64,000 bases of DNA from an uncultured Alphaproteobacteria bacterium (GCA_944391485.1 CALXTQ010000010.1:1-64000), one strand, 5' to 3'. Shown: positions 50,901 to 59,279, numbered from the stretch's first letter. Program-made: numbers and translations. The notes: generated by a model from the sequence alone, not told the origin.

Positions 50901-52168
50901 TCAAAGAACAGAGATTTAAACAGCTGATCCGCCGTTTCATATGTCGGGGGTTCGCCCGGGCGCATAACGCGATAAATATCAAGCAGAGCTTCTTCGCGGC
51001 AGCTGTTCTTGTCGGCTTCCAGCGTGTTTCTGATATACGGTCCGACATTAACGCCGTCGATAAACAAGGTTTTGATTTCACCGATTTTGGCTTTGGCAAT
51101 CTTGTCCAGCAGCTCTTCGTTCAGTTCGGCGCCGGCCTCGGCGATAATCTCGCCGGTCTTGGCGTCAACAACATTGCCGGCCAGGAATTTGCCGTACATC
51201 TGCTCTTTGGAAACAACGTAATATTCCAGACCTTCGTCAGCCAGCTTCTGCGCCGAACGCGGCGTCAGCTTTCTGCCTCTTTCCAGAACCACATCGCCGG
51301 ATTTGGCATTAATCAGATCAAAATCAAACTTAACGCCTTTCATGCGCTCCGGCACAAACTTGGCTTTCCAGTTTTTCTTGTCGGCAACGTAAGTATCCGT
51401 TTCATAGAAGTAATTGAGGATTTCTTCTTTATCCATCCCTTTGACTTCGGCGCGGTCGATTTTTTTGCCTTCTTTAGCCAGCTGTTTGATTTTCTCTTCC
51501 GTTTCTTTGGAATACAGAGAATATAAAATAGAAGTTACCGGCAGTTTGCGGCGGCGGTCGATACGAGCATAAACCAGATCTTTGGCGTCAAATTCAAAAT
51601 CCAGCCAGGAACCGCGGTAAGGGATGACGCGGGCGGCAAACAGATATTTGCCGGAAGCGACGGTCTTGCCTTTGTCATGGTCAAAGAAAACGCCCGGAGA
51701 ACGATGCATCTGCGAAACGACGACACGTTCCGTACCGTTGCAGATAAAGGTACCCTTATCCGTCATCAGCGGAATATCGCCCATATAGACATCCTGTTCC
51801 TTAATGTCATGAATGGATTTGGCACCGGTGGCTTCGTCCGTATCCCAGACAACCAGACGCAACGTAGCCTTTACGGGAGCGGCATAGGTCATGTCGCGTT
51901 TAATACATTCGTCAACGTCATATTTCGGTTCTTCAAGTTCGTATTTTACAAACTCGAGTTCGCCGTTTCCTGAAAAATCTTTAATCGGAAAAATAGATTT
52001 GAATACTTCTTCAAGACCAAATTCACAAGGCTCGGCATTTTTATTTTCTTCAATAAAACTTGCATAGGAACCGGTCTGAACTTCGATTAAACTCGGCATC
52101 TCCGACACAGCGTCGATTTTACCGAAATTTTTTCTTACACGTCTTTTGCTCGTATAAGATTCTTTCAT
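47993..52168 (-). CDS. rpoB: RNA polymerase beta subunit
   Basis: Forms the catalytic core with beta' and is the target of rifampicin. The 1391 residues carry the rifampicin-region blocks [20 protein letters not shown] and [20 protein letters not shown], then [17 protein letters not shown], and the C-terminal [19 protein letters not shown]. The canonical resistance positions look wild type. The gene is separated from rplL by a 460-nt leader with a terminator-like hairpin, so its level is probably set by attenuation. Confidence 0.98.
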   Translation of the reverse strand: MKESYTSKRRVRKNFGKIDAVSEMPSLIEVQTGSYASFIEENKNAEPCEFGLEEVFKSIFPIKDFSGNGELEFVKYELEEPKYDVDECIKRDMTYAAPVKATLRLVVWDTDEATGAKSIHDIKEQDVYMGDIPLMTDKGTFICNGTERVVVSQMHRSPGVFFDHDKGKTVASGKYLFAARVIPYRGSWLDFEFDAKDLVYARIDRRRKLPVTSILYSLYSKETEEKIKQLAKEGKKIDRAEVKGMDKEEILNYFYETDTYVADKKNWKAKFVPERMKGVKFDFDLINAKSGDVVLERGRKLTPRSAQKLADEGLEYYVVSKEQMYGKFLAGNVVDAKTGEIIAEAGAELNEELLDKIAKAKIGEIKTLFIDGVNVGPYIRNTLEADKNSCREEALLDIYRVMRPGEPPTYETADQLFKSLFFDNERYDLSSVGRVKMNVALDISFDDAPDTYRTLRKDDILRIVKRLVELRDGKGEVDDIDHLGNRRVRSVGELMENQYRMGLLRMERAIRERMSSEVLNNVKPQDLVNAKPIAAVISEFFGSSQLSQVMDQNNPLSEITHKRRLSALGPGGLSRERAGFEVRDVHPTHYGRICPIETPEGPNIGLINSLSTYARINKYGFIECPYRKVVNGVVTNEVVYLSANEEGKFKIAEANAKVKEDGHFENDLIACRKAGEFEFAHPEEIDFIDVSPKQLVSVATALIPFLENDDANRALMGSNMQRQGVPLLRSEAPLVGTGMEATVAKDSGATVVAKYDGIVDAVDANRIVVRSKDGNAADMGVEIYKLQKFRRSNQNTCINQVPLVKVGDEVKAGDIMADGPCTDMGELALGKNVLVAFMPWNGLNYEDAILLSERVSRDDVFTSLHIEEFEVMARDTKLGQEEITRDIPNVGEEALRNLDEAGIVYIGAEVKAGDILVGKVTPKGESPVTPEEKLLRAIFGEKASDVRDTSLRVQPGIEGIVVDVHVFSRRGVEKDERALSIEQEEISQLAKDRDDEIAIIRRNYDARLKSMLLGQVVVDAPKGIAKNSTLTEEALETVPSSQWRKIIVKDEDVMAKVEEFSAAFDARVEKIQKHFDNKVEKVQRGDDLLPGVLKMVKVFIATKRKIQSGDKIAGRHGNKGTISRVLPLQDMPYMEDGTPVDIVLNPLGVPSRMNVGQILETHLGWAARELGKQLNEMCEQYKRGEKTAEELNAKLKEIYGEKQFKNEIAPLNEAERLEMISNLKNGIPMATPVFDGASGEDINRMLSLAGLPTSGQIDLYDGRTGEKFDRKVTVGIIYMIKLHHIVDEKMHARSVGPYSLVTQQPLGGKAQFGGQRFGEMEVWALQAYGAAYTLQEMLTVKSDDVNGRTKVYEAIVRGDDGFEAGIPESFNVLVKEIKSLCLNVELLNEEV

Positions 52169-52628
52169 TGTGTTTTCATCCCTAGGTTTGAATTCCGCAA
52201 CAATACCGGCAGCGCGCAGGCTGCACCCCGATTACGGAAGGTTATAAAAAACTTATGCTTTTCGCTAAAAATCTTTCCGCACCACAAGGCATTGCACCCC
52301 CTCGGACAAGATTTCCAAAATAATTCCGATCTGTTGCCGCAAAGCTATCCTTTCCGGCCGGATAAACAGATTCTTTTAAACGAGTCAAAGGCTCCCTGAC
52401 GGAACCTCCTGTTGAATAATACTGTCCTAAACTCTTCCGTTGCGCAATTCGACAGTAAAGTTTAGAATCTTTGGCAATAATTCTTTCGGATCAACCCGCC
52501 CCACATATAACGGAACAGACTGTCCGACAGCTTTTGCAAAAAGGAAAAAGCGCTCAAAAAAACCTTCCGCCGCCTTCCGGCAGCGGGAAGCGCCGTCCGA
52601 GCGCTTCCCCTTTCGCAAAAATTCAAAA
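52169..52628 (-). other. 460-nt rplL-rpoB spacer
   Basis: No credible gene. Besides the attenuator (52556-52609), the minus-strand transcript can form several weaker hairpins: CTAAACT/AGTTTAG across about 52423-52466 with interleaved CTGTC/GACAG, which would make a pseudoknot-like arrangement, and TATCC/GGATA at about 52347-52365. The unusual length suggests a long rpoB leader. Confidence 0.5.
52556..52609 (-). terminator. Attenuator-like terminator between rplL and rpoB
   Basis: On the minus strand CCGCTGCC (52586-52579) pairs with GGCGGCGG (52574-52567) around a GGAA loop, one G.U pair, followed by AAGG and seven T. Just upstream a second hairpin, GGGAAGCGC/GCGCTTCCC (52609-52585), shares two bases with the first, so the two compete. 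This arrangement fits partial termination that reduces rpoBC relative to rplJL, as known in E. coli. Confidence 0.72.
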
Positions 52629-53000
52629 TTACTTAAGAGTAACTTTAGCGCCGGCAGCTTCGAGTTTCTTTTTGATCTCTTCAGCTTCTTCTTTCGGAGC
52701 GCCTTCCTTAACGGTCTTCGGAGCACCGTCAACAAGATCTTTGGCTTCTTTCAGGCCCAGATTTGTGATAGCGCGGATTTCCTTAATAACGTTAATCTTA
52801 TTGTCGCCGGAAGCTTCCAGAATAACATCAAATTCTGTTTTTTCTTCTTCAGCGGCACCGGCAGCGGCTCCACCGGCAGCTACAGCAACGGCGGCAGCGG
52901 CGGAAACGCCCCATTTTTCTTCCAGCATCTTGGACAGGTCAGCGGCTTCCATAACGGTCAGGGCTGACAATTCATCAACTAATTTGGCTAAATCGGCCAT
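52629..53000 (-). CDS. rplL: 50S ribosomal protein L7/L12
   Basis: Stalk protein that recruits translational GTPases. The 123 residues have the N-terminal dimerisation domain ([20 protein letters not shown]), an Ala/Gly-rich hinge (about residues 37-52) and the C-terminal domain with [33 protein letters not shown] precedes the ATG. It follows rplJ after 175 nt, which contains a small GCCGG/CCGGC hairpin near 53150-53165. Confidence 0.97.
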   Translation of the reverse strand: MADLAKLVDELSALTVMEAADLSKMLEEKWGVSAAAAVAVAAGGAAAGAAEEEKTEFDVILEASGDNKINVIKEIRAITNLGLKEAKDLVDGAPKTVKEGAPKEEAEEIKKKLEAAGAKVTLK

Positions 53001-53175
53001 TTTTTTTCTCCAATAAAATTTTAATTAAATCAATTAAATTACTTAAAAACTTTCGTCTTACGCTTTTAATATCATCGCTTTTAAGCCTGGTAGTGCAAAG
53101 TGGATTTTGAGCAATGCATACAAAACGGCGCATGGGCAGAAAATCCGCCGGCAGAACCGGCATAAAACAATAATA

Positions 53176-53658
53176 CTATGCAGCTTCTTTCTCGCTGTAA
53201 GCCTTGGTAACGCGGGCCAACTGGGCTCCCGGAGCCTGAAGCAGACCAATAATCTTGGCTCTGAGTTCGTCCATAGACGGAATTGTAGCCAGTTTATTGA
53301 TCTCGGCAACGGACAGAACACCTGTTCCCATTGCGCCGCCGACAATAATCAGCTTTTCATTGTCTTTGGCAAACTGTACGCACGCTTTGCAGGCAGAGAC
53401 CGGATCATTGGCGAATGCAATGGCAGTCGGACCTTTGAACAAATCGGCCAGGCCTTCAAATTTCGTACCTTTAAGAGCAAGACGAGTAATCCGGTTTTTA
53501 GTAACTCTGAACCCGGCGCCTGCCTTTCTGATATTGTCGCGCAGATCCGAAACTTCCTTAACGGTCAGACCTTTGTAGTGCGAAACTACAATGATTTCGG
53601 AGCTGTTGAACAACTCATTCAGTTCGCCGAGCAATTGTGTTTTTTCATCACGGTTCAC
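53176..53658 (-). CDS. rplJ: 50S ribosomal protein L10
   Basis: Anchors L7/L12 dimers to the 23S rRNA stalk base. The 160 residues show the family blocks VVSHYKGLTVKEVSDLRDNI and VTKNRITRLALKGT, and a C-terminal helix for L7/L12. The start is a GTG at 53658 behind TTTGGAG. In other bacteria the L10-L12 complex binds the mRNA leader to repress its own synthesis; a matching leader lies upstream at 53719-53795. Confidence 0.97.
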   Translation of the reverse strand: MNRDEKTQLLGELNELFNSSEIIVVSHYKGLTVKEVSDLRDNIRKAGAGFRVTKNRITRLALKGTKFEGLADLFKGPTAIAFANDPVSACKACVQFAKDNEKLIIVGGAMGTGVLSVAEINKLATIPSMDELRAKIIGLLQAPGAQLARVTKAYSEKEAA

Positions 53659-53677
53659 TTATTGTCTCCAAATAAAA

Positions 53678-53699
53678 CATCATCCTCGGATGATGCATT
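53678..53699 (-). promoter_or_regulatory. Hairpin next to the rplJ ribosome binding site
   Basis: CATCATCC and GGATGATG form a 7-8 bp stem, followed on the minus strand by TTTTATTTGGAG. It could act as a terminator arm or control access to the rplJ start in concert with the L10 leader. Confidence 0.5.
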
Positions 53700-53718
53700 T
53701 TGCACATTTCATTATCTT

Positions 53719-53795
53719 TGCGCAGAGGCTCCGATAATGAGACCTAATCTGTCCAGGAGAAAAAAAGGTTTATATTTTCAACTCCCGTCTGCGCA
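53719..53795 (-). promoter_or_regulatory. Ribosomal protein L10 leader
   Basis: On the minus strand TGCGCAGA (53795-53788) pairs perfectly with TCTGCGCA (53726-53719). Inside are GACGGGAG and TATCGGAGCC, giving the long helix with internal asymmetric loop typical of the L10 autoregulatory leader. It lies 61 nt before the rplJ GTG. The assignment is by pattern; a covariance-model scan was not run. The rest of 53659-54006 has further small hairpins only. Confidence 0.7.
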
Positions 53796-54006
53796 GGATA
53801 TTTAAAGCTTTTGATTTTTCAAAATCATCAACCACCTGCGGTCTTGGACAGTTTTCCGAAAGCCTGAAAACTCCCGGCTCTCGGAGAGCGGGCAGTGATA
53901 AAGCTCGCTGCCCGAAACTTTTGCGTTCCCTTCCGAAGAAGGTTCTTCTCTAAAAACAGCGCTTCGAAATTCTGCCGCAACCGGCAAAACTCCGCAGACA
54001 CGGCGG

Positions 54007-54690
54007 TTAGAGAGCCGAACTGTCAACCTTAACGCCGACGCCCATGGTGCTGCTCAAAGAAATCTTCTTCAAATAGTTGCCTTTCAGCGTCTGCGGTTTG
54101 GCTTTCAGAATAGCGTCAATGAATGTTTTGGCATTCTCATAAATCTGCTCTTCCGAAAAAGAAGCTTTGCCGATACCGGCGTGAACGATGCCGTTTTTCT
54201 CTACGCGGTACTGAACTTCGCCGGCCTTGGCCTTTTTAACGGCGTTGGCGACATCAGCGGTAACAGTGCCGAGTTTCGGGTTCGGCATCAGGCCTTTCGG
54301 GCCCAGAACGCGGGCAACGCGGCCTGCCATACCCATCATATCCGGCGTGGCGATACATCTGTCGAAATCAATTTTTCCGGACAGAATGGAATCAACCAGA
54401 TTTTCCGCGCCGACAATATCGGCACCGGCGGCTTTGGCTTCGTCAGCTTTTTCACCCTGAGCCAGAACGGCAACGCGAATAGTTTTGCCCGTGCCGTGCG
54501 GCAGCGAGCAGACACCGCGAACCATCTGGTCGGCGTGCTTCGGATCAACGCCCAGATTGATGGCAACATCGATGGTTTCGTCAAATTTGGCAGTAGCGTT
54601 GGATTTAACGATTTTAACAGCTTCTTTCAGAGCATAAGCCTGATTTTTATCTATTGATTTATAAGCGTTTTCAATTCTTTTTCCGGACAT
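54007..54690 (-). CDS. rplA: 50S ribosomal protein L1
   Basis: Binds 23S rRNA at the mobile L1 stalk and helps release E-site tRNA; in E. coli it also represses the L11 operon. The 227 residues contain [37 protein letters not shown], and [16 protein letters not shown] chose the ATG at 54690 ([13 protein letters not shown]) behind GGAG, since the longer frame runs into rplK. It lies 4 nt after rplK. Confidence 0.97.
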   Translation of the reverse strand: MSGKRIENAYKSIDKNQAYALKEAVKIVKSNATAKFDETIDVAINLGVDPKHADQMVRGVCSLPHGTGKTIRVAVLAQGEKADEAKAAGADIVGAENLVDSILSGKIDFDRCIATPDMMGMAGRVARVLGPKGLMPNPKLGTVTADVANAVKKAKAGEVQYRVEKNGIVHAGIGKASFSEEQIYENAKTFIDAILKAKPQTLKGNYLKKISLSSTMGVGVKVDSSAL

Positions 54691-54694
54691 GACA

Positions 54695-55132
54695 CTACTC
54701 CACAACCTTAATACCCATAGAAACAGCCTGGCCTTTAACCATGTTCATGGCGGATTCGACTGTCGAGCAGTTCAGATCCGGCAGCTTGGCTTCGGCAATT
54801 TCCTTAACCTGAGCAAGAGTAATCTGGCCGGCAAAAGTCTTGCCGGGTTCTTTGGAAGCAGACTTCACATTGGCGGCCTTTTTAATATAATAGGCAACCG
54901 GCGGAAGTTTTGTTTCAAAAGTAAAAGATTTATCTTCATAGGCGGTAATAACAACCGGAACAGGAACACCCGGTTCCATTTTCTGGGTAGCGGCATTGAA
55001 TGCCTTGCAGAATTCCATAATGTTCAAGCCCTTTTGGCCCAGAGCCGGACCAACCGGAGGAGAAGGATTAGCTTTTCCTGCGGGGATCTGAAGCTTGATT
55101 AATCCTAAAATTTTCTTTTTAGTCTTAGCCAT
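54695..55132 (-). CDS. rplK: 50S ribosomal protein L11
   Basis: Part of the GTPase-associated centre and needed for RelA activation. The 145 residues show [20 protein letters not shown] and [15 protein letters not shown], both diagnostic. It is the first gene of the rplKAJL-rpoBC transcript, with a leader hairpin and a promoter upstream. nusG, which normally directly precedes rplK, is 1.6 kb further away behind mscL and two plus-strand genes. Confidence 0.98.
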   Translation of the reverse strand: MAKTKKKILGLIKLQIPAGKANPSPPVGPALGQKGLNIMEFCKAFNAATQKMEPGVPVPVVITAYEDKSFTFETKLPPVAYYIKKAANVKSASKEPGKTFAGQITLAQVKEIAEAKLPDLNCSTVESAMNMVKGQAVSMGIKVVE

Positions 55133-55154
55133 TTCATACCTCTTTTCAGGTTAC

Positions 55155-55182
55155 GTGGTCAAGGCCATGGCTGGCCTCCCAC
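55155..55182 (-). promoter_or_regulatory. Leader hairpin before rplK
   Basis: On the minus strand GTGGG-AGGCCA-GCCA-TGGCCT-TGA-CCAC forms a stem with an asymmetric internal loop, 22 nt before the rplK ATG. It resembles the L1-binding type leader of L11 operons. The binding partner is inferred. Confidence 0.5.
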
Positions 55183-55240
55183 GAGATTAATATACGATTC
55201 GCTCCCCAAAAGACAGATTCGTCCTTTTGAGAGTCGCCTC

Positions 55241-55268
55241 TGTATACCACAATCGATTCAATTTGCAA
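55241..55268 (-). promoter_or_regulatory. Promoter of the rplK-rplA-rplJ-rplL-rpoB-rpoC transcript
   Basis: On the minus strand TTGCAA (55268-55263) and TATACA (55246-55241) with a 16-nt spacer, about 108 nt upstream of rplK. The region 55133-55451 otherwise holds the leader hairpin and the start of a divergent gene. Confidence 0.55.
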
Positions 55269-55451
55269 GCATTTTTTATAAAAATTTTCCGATTCAAGTT
55301 ATTGATTCGATTCAGAAAAAGAACTCTTCCCGAAGATGATTGACAAAATTTCCAAATTCCCGTAAACTTCGGCCATTCATGCAAATTATTATGGATGCTC
55401 TATCATTTTAACAGGCTCCTTTAATTTGCGTTTTACCAAAAATCACTCATT

Positions 55452-55940
55452 ATGAAAAATATAAATGATTTGAAAAAAGGAGCTGAAATCAAAGGAAAAA
55501 TCTGCGGTTTCGGCAAAGATATCATTTTTTTCGATATCGGAGACTATCCCCTTCCCTGCGCGGCTTATCTGGATGAAACGGGCCTTTGCTGGTATGACGA
55601 CGACAGAACAAAACTCCCAGACATGTTTTCGGCAGAAACAGAATACACTCTGACTGTCGATTACGTCTCTTTTAATCACATCTGGGTATTCATGAAAGAA
55701 ACACCCTATGCCGGATATGAAAAAGAGCACCCGCCGGGATCAGTCGTTACCGGAAAAATCTGTTTGGTTAACGAGATCATAATCCTTGTCAAACTGGCTG
55801 ATTTCATATACGCCCGCCTCTGCCCCTGCCTGGAAGGGCTGAACACTGACGACTATCTGCCGGGAACCTGTCTTCCTTTCCGGATAGAACAATACGCAGA
55901 ACGAAGAATAATTATTAAACCCTTGCGCCATGAACAATGA
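55452..55940 (+). CDS. Protein with two S1-like beta-barrel repeats, unknown
   Basis: A 162-residue protein made of two similar halves. The first has LKKGAEIKGKICGFGKDIIFFDIGDY, and about 97 residues on, HPPGSVVTGKICLVNEIIILVKLADF. Each begins with a turn, G.KG.I or G.VVTGKI, and an I/V-rich strand pair like an S1 RNA-binding domain. The match is by pattern only and the halves are degenerate. The ATG lacks an obvious ribosome binding site. It overlaps the next gene by 11 nt and stands divergent from rplK, interrupting the usual nusG-rplK linkage. Transferred or lineage-specific origin is possible. Confidence 0.6.
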   Translation: MKNINDLKKGAEIKGKICGFGKDIIFFDIGDYPLPCAAYLDETGLCWYDDDRTKLPDMFSAETEYTLTVDYVSFNHIWVFMKETPYAGYEKEHPPGSVVTGKICLVNEIIILVKLADFIYARLCPCLEGLNTDDYLPGTCLPFRIEQYAERRIIIKPLRHEQ

Positions 55941-56184
55941 AAAAAACTTATCAGACGCGCTCACAATGAAAAAAATTGTGTTGGCCGAAGCCAGAACACA
56001 AAGTCTGTCCGACTTTGTAAACCGCCTTTCCGAACTTTCCAACGGCGGATCAAAAGGCCAAACGCTGTTAGCCGTGTGGAACAATCTGCTGTTCAGAATT
56101 CCGCCGAAAGCAACTCCTCGCGAAATCCGCGCCCTTATGAACCATTGCGGAGAGAGCGGCGAAATCTTCAGGGTTGACTTGTAA
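55930..56184 (+). CDS. Small helical protein of unknown function
   Basis: An 84-residue basic, probably all-helical protein (KIVLAEARTQSLSDFVNRLS and ATPREIRALMNHCGE). I do not recognise the family. It starts within the 3' end of the S1-like gene, which suggests coupling, and ends at a strong bidirectional terminator. The combination may be a two-gene unit related to translation, but only the location supports that. Confidence 0.55.
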   Translation: MNNEKNLSDALTMKKIVLAEARTQSLSDFVNRLSELSNGGSKGQTLLAVWNNLLFRIPPKATPREIRALMNHCGESGEIFRVDL

Positions 56185-56214
56185 AAAAAAGCCTCGACAT
56201 CGAGGCTTTTTTTT
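56183..56214. terminator. Bidirectional terminator between the small helical protein gene and mscL
   Basis: AAAAAAAAGCCTCG / CGAGGCTTTTTTTT with an ACAT loop. Perfectly symmetrical, serving the two converging transcripts. Confidence 0.93.
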
Positions 56215-56218
56215 ACGT

Positions 56219-56704
56219 TTAAGAAACTTTCTTTTCTTCCAAATCCGACGTGCAGTTAGGACACTTGACGGCTTTCAGCGGAATGTCCGTAAAGCAGTAC
56301 GGACATTTTTTGATTGTCAGCTCCAGCGTTTCGTCATCCGCGGCCATTTTTTCCTGCAGACGGTTAATCGCCTTAATCAGCAAAAAAACGGCGAACGCAA
56401 CTATTGTAAAGCTGATAACCGCGTTCAGAAAGTTCCCGGCATTCAGAGTAATGGCACCGGCGTCTGCAGCCTGCGATAAGGAAACATACGGCCCTTTGAG
56501 TTCGGGACCGCTTTTCAGGACAAAAAACAGATTTGAAAAGTCGATTTTTCCCAACAGCAGTCCTATCGGCGGCATAATGATGTCTTTAACCAGAGAATCC
56601 ACGATTTTGCCGAAAGCGGCACCGATGATAATACCGACGGCCATGTCGATAACATTGCCGCGCATCGCAAATTTCTTGAACTCATTAAAAAAGTTTTTAA
56701 ACAT
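56219..56704 (-). CDS. mscL: Large-conductance mechanosensitive channel with C-terminal zinc ribbon
   Basis: MscL opens under extreme membrane tension to release solutes. The N-terminal [20 protein letters not shown] and [20 protein letters not shown] are diagnostic for TM1, and TM2 is at about residues 85-110 ([20 protein letters not shown]). After the cytoplasmic helix the protein adds [18 protein letters not shown], a four-Cys zinc-ribbon-like knuckle not found in E. coli MscL. The total is 161 residues. The ATG at 56704 is preceded by AGGAGG. It follows nusG, with a terminator between them. Confidence 0.93.
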   Translation of the reverse strand: MFKNFFNEFKKFAMRGNVIDMAVGIIIGAAFGKIVDSLVKDIIMPPIGLLLGKIDFSNLFFVLKSGPELKGPYVSLSQAADAGAITLNAGNFLNAVISFTIVAFAVFLLIKAINRLQEKMAADDETLELTIKKCPYCFTDIPLKAVKCPNCTSDLEEKKVS

Positions 56705-56724
56705 AACCCGTTCCTCCTCTAAAC

Positions 56725-56752
56725 AAAAAAGCACCATCGAAATGGTGCTTTC
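56725..56752 (-). terminator. Intrinsic terminator after nusG
   Basis: On the minus strand AAAGCACCAT / ATGGTGCTTT with a TTCG loop and a following TTTTTTG. UUCG is a very stable tetraloop. It separates nusG from mscL. Confidence 0.9.
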
Positions 56753-56767
56753 AAAATGTTTCTGCCG

Positions 56768-57298
56768 TTAAACTTTTTCAACCTGAGAGAATTCAAGCTC
56801 AACCGGCGTAGAGCGCCCGAAAATGGAAACCGATACCTTAAGCCGGTTCTTTTCCGCATCGACTTCCTCGACCAGACCGACAAAGGAAGCAAACGGACCG
56901 TCCGTAACGCGGATCTGCTCGCCGACTTCATAATCGACAACAGTCTGTGGTCTTTCAACGCCTTCCTGCATCTGAGTCAGAATACGCATCGCCTCAGCCT
57001 CGGAAATTGCCTGCGGTTTATTGCGGCTGCCCAGAAAACCCGTTACTTTCGGCGTATTTTTAACCACATGCCAGCATTCGTCGGACATTTCCATCTTGAT
57101 CAGAACATATCCCGGGAAAAACTTGCGTTCGGAATTAACCTTTGTGCCTTTTTTTACCTCGACAATATCCTCGGTCGGAACCAGCACCTCAAGAATCTTG
57201 TCTTCCATTTTTTTCAAGACAGCCTGCTCTTTTATCGATTCGGCCACCTTTTTCTCCGAACCGGAATAAACGTGAAGAACATACCAACGTGCAGTCAT
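56768..57298 (-). CDS. nusG: Transcription termination/antitermination protein NusG
   Basis: Binds RNA polymerase and couples it to Rho or to the ribosome. The 176 residues start [20 protein letters not shown], carry the NGN block [12 protein letters not shown] and VTGFLG, and end in a KOW domain ([19 protein letters not shown]). I chose the ATG at 57298, which follows GGAG at the end of secE. It forms the usual pair with secE. Confidence 0.97.
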   Translation of the reverse strand: MTARWYVLHVYSGSEKKVAESIKEQAVLKKMEDKILEVLVPTEDIVEVKKGTKVNSERKFFPGYVLIKMEMSDECWHVVKNTPKVTGFLGSRNKPQAISEAEAMRILTQMQEGVERPQTVVDYEVGEQIRVTDGPFASFVGLVEEVDAEKNRLKVSVSIFGRSTPVELEFSQVEKV

Positions 57299-57302
57299 AA
57301 AA

Positions 57303-57500
57303 CTATACTCCAAGACCAAATATTAACTTGACGATCCAGCCGAAAAACTGATCAACAATCATAAAGAACGTTGCGGCAATAGCCACCAGAACAATAACCA
57401 TGATGGAAGTCTGCGTAACTTCCTTTTTTGTCGGCCAGGTAACCTTTTTAACTTCCTGTTTAACCTGTCTGAAAAACTGTATTGGACTAATTTTTGCCAT
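57303..57500 (-). CDS. secE: Preprotein translocase subunit SecE
   Basis: Small essential subunit of the SecYEG channel. The 65 residues comprise a cytoplasmic amphipathic helix ([27 protein letters not shown] is the family mark) and one membrane segment at about 33-58. The ATG at 57500 has a weak ribosome binding site. It precedes nusG by 4 nt. A candidate promoter lies at 57632-57660. Confidence 0.95.
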   Translation of the reverse strand: MAKISPIQFFRQVKQEVKKVTWPTKKEVTQTSIMVIVLVAIAATFFMIVDQFFGWIVKLIFGLGV

Positions 57501-57631
57501 GGATCTATCCGTTAAAATAAAAATTAAAACAACGGCAGACATCTCCGCGATATTCAAACCAGATATCAAAAAACAAGACTTGAGATAATTAGGCTGACTG
57601 ACGACGGATTTAGACTGTCCGATTTACCGGA

Positions 57632-57660
57632 AACATAAACTATTAAACAAAAGATTGCAA
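57632..57660 (-). promoter_or_regulatory. Possible promoter of secE-nusG
   Basis: On the minus strand TTGCAA (57660-57655) and TATGTT (57637-57632) with a 17-nt spacer, about 130 nt upstream of secE. The -10 has 4 of 6 consensus bases. The rest of 57501-57997 is AT-rich; apart from a very short ORF at 57898 I see no gene and no tRNA. Confidence 0.4.
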
Positions 57661-57897
57661 TACCTTTTTTAACTTACGGGCTTAAATTGCCTGTTCCGAT
57701 AATCCCGTTCGGCTTTTACATCGGGCATTTCATTCGCGCTGACAGCTTTTTAGCGACATTATCCCTGATTACAGGAGACATCGAACAACCTGCAAACTAT
57801 TCTCATATAATGAAAGTTGCCGTAATCATAAGAAAAAATAAAGAATTAAAGATTATTATAAACTAACGCGATAATATGAAAATGAGGAGTATAAACA

Positions 57898-57957
57898 ATG
57901 AAATTATGGTCAAAATCTGCTATTTTTAATATTATGCTTGCTTCTAATCTACTTTAA
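57898..57957 (+). CDS. Very short ORF with strong ribosome binding site, possible leader peptide
   Basis: Nineteen codons encoding MKLWSKSAIFNIMLASNLL, preceded by TGAGGAGTATAAACA. The product looks like a truncated signal peptide. It lies 40 nt before the gene at 57998. It may be a leader peptide, or the start of an exported protein that has been lost at the edge of the island. Confidence 0.3.
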   Translation: MKLWSKSAIFNIMLASNLL

Positions 57958-57997
57958 TTAACACATTCACCCCCAAAACTGAATTGAAAAAACTCCA

Positions 57998-58534
57998 ATG
58001 AAAAAACTATACCACTACATCACCAAAGGAAACACAGCTCTAACAGAAGGGATATTATCTTTTGCAAAAAATCCTAATGCCGATTTAAGCTACTACTACA
58101 GACGCACCGGCGGCGAAACGACCCACTCTGGAATTGTCAAATGGATGGAAAATTGCTTTATCGGCCGCAGCCGCGCTATCCGCGGTTTTTCAGAACCAAT
58201 CCAATGGACAGAAAAAAGTATCAATATGTTCAAGTCTTTTATTGAGAATGCTGACTTATTTTCAATAAATTTAGATGCTTTACAAAAATATGGACTGATT
58301 GAAGCCATCTATGCAAGTCCGGCAATCCGACCAAATTTGGATAAAGATCTTCCGCAAGATGTTGATGAACGTTTAGTGAGATTAGCATCAATTAACGAGA
58401 TTGACTTCTCCCCTGTGGACTGGTCTGTTTGCGATGAAAAATTAGGTTTGCGTTTTTCTGTCGTTCCATACTATCTGATTGTCATCAAAGGCGGTATAAT
58501 TCCTCCCCAATACATTACCTTAGAATCAAAATAA
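57998..58534 (+). CDS. Unknown protein at the left edge of the island
   Basis: A 178-residue soluble protein that I cannot assign. The N-terminus MKKLYHYITKGNTALTEGIL resembles the opening of ADP-ribosyltransferase-like folds (LYHxT followed by an AL..GIL helix), but I see no catalytic triad, so this is only a hint. Other notable stretches are WMENCFIGRSRAIRGFSEPI and DVDERLVRLASINEIDFSPV. The DNA is AT-richer than the core genes. Repeat copy A begins 3 nt after its stop codon, and the converging ABM-like gene lies beyond. Confidence 0.65.
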   Translation: MKKLYHYITKGNTALTEGILSFAKNPNADLSYYYRRTGGETTHSGIVKWMENCFIGRSRAIRGFSEPIQWTEKSINMFKSFIENADLFSINLDALQKYGLIEAIYASPAIRPNLDKDLPQDVDERLVRLASINEIDFSPVDWSVCDEKLGLRFSVVPYYLIVIKGGIIPPQYITLESK

Positions 58535-58537
58535 TTC

Positions 58538-58743
58538 CCCAAAGGCAATAAGATTCAAACCGCGTTAAATGCCTGTAAAATAAAGGATTTTTCTTGGAAT
58601 AGTCCATATAACAAGCGGGAAACAGGCTCTTTGAGGATACCTCACACGGACTCGGTTAAATGCTTGATACATAAAGAAAAAAGACGCTTTTCTGCGCCTT
58701 TATCTTGAGTGGCAGAACACATAGGGCAATCCACGAACTATCT
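58538..58743. repeat. Duplicated ~206-nt structured element, copy A
   Basis: Matches copy B (59280-59486) without gaps. The first 53 nt are identical, the next 120 nt are about 70% identical, and the end (TATCTTGAGTGGCAG and CACGxACTAT) is again conserved. A 55-codon open frame on the plus strand is shared, but differences fall equally on codon positions. Pairing AGTCC(A/G)T(A/G)T with ACACGGACT (58601-58609 with 58644-58652) is kept on the minus strand through G.U pairs. The element lies between the converging ends of two genes. Confidence 0.8.
58676..58698 (-). terminator. Terminator within repeat copy A
   Basis: Minus strand: GGCGC / GCGTC (one G.U) around AGAAAA, then six T. It lies 40 nt after the ABM-like gene. 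In copy B the same position has a different stem sequence with the same shape. Confidence 0.7.
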
Positions 58744-59136
58744 TTTAAATATTTTAGAAAAATTCTCGGGTACTAACTGACACGTATCAACTAGTTCAAG
58801 TGACTTAACCATAGAGAATGTGCCTTGTTTGTATTTTTGGAAATGAGCAGAAGCGATATGTTTTTTGTATGCTTCTTCATCTTTATAAATTTCTAAAATA
58901 CGAATTTGATTATTGTTTTTAATAACTTGCATTGGATAAATTGAAATCACCCCATCTTCTTTATCAATAGAGGCTTTTGCAACTTCCTGTGCGAATACTA
59001 AATATTCATCTAAATATTCCGGATAAACTTCAATTTCTGAAATCCGAACAATCATATTATTGTTTCTGTTTTCAAATGCATATGTTGTCATTGTTAACCC
59101 CAGCAATATCAATAAAACTATTAAAATTCGTTTCAT
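58738..59136 (-). CDS. Exported antibiotic biosynthesis monooxygenase (ABM) fold protein
   Basis: A 132-residue protein with a signal peptide (about 20 residues, ending TTYA). The mature part has the dimeric alpha/beta-barrel pattern of quinol monooxygenase-like ABM proteins: IVRISEIEVYPEYLDEYLVF, EDGVISIYPMQV, IRILEIYKDEEAYKKHIASA and a final strand. The HIASAHFQ helix end is typical of YgiN/LsrG-like proteins. Export of such a domain is less usual. AGGATAG precedes the ATG. Its stop codon lies within the edge of repeat copy A. The real substrate is unknown. Confidence 0.8.
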   Translation of the reverse strand: MKRILIVLLILLGLTMTTYAFENRNNNMIVRISEIEVYPEYLDEYLVFAQEVAKASIDKEDGVISIYPMQVIKNNNQIRILEIYKDEEAYKKHIASAHFQKYKQGTFSMVKSLELVDTCQLVPENFSKIFKR

Positions 59137-59279
59137 CTTTCTATCCTAAATTTGGCAATAGTTCAAAATTATCTGACATCGGTATTTATAACGACGAAAA
59201 TAGTCATTATTTTTGTTTATGTTAGAGCATGATAAAGACAATGCAATAAGAAAATCCGTATTCTAAACAGTCAACATAT

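Noticed and set aside
55187..55384. 65-codon ORF upstream of rplK
   Set aside because: It covers the rplK promoter and has no coding features.
57501..57997. tRNA-Trp ahead of secE
   Set aside because: This is the usual alphaproteobacterial neighbour, but no cloverleaf or CCA anticodon arm can be found in the gap.
58541..58708. Plus-strand 55-codon protein shared by both repeats
   Set aside because: No start codon or ribosome binding site. The frame in copy A simply continues past the stop of the 57998 gene, and substitutions fall 12/12/12 over the codon positions.
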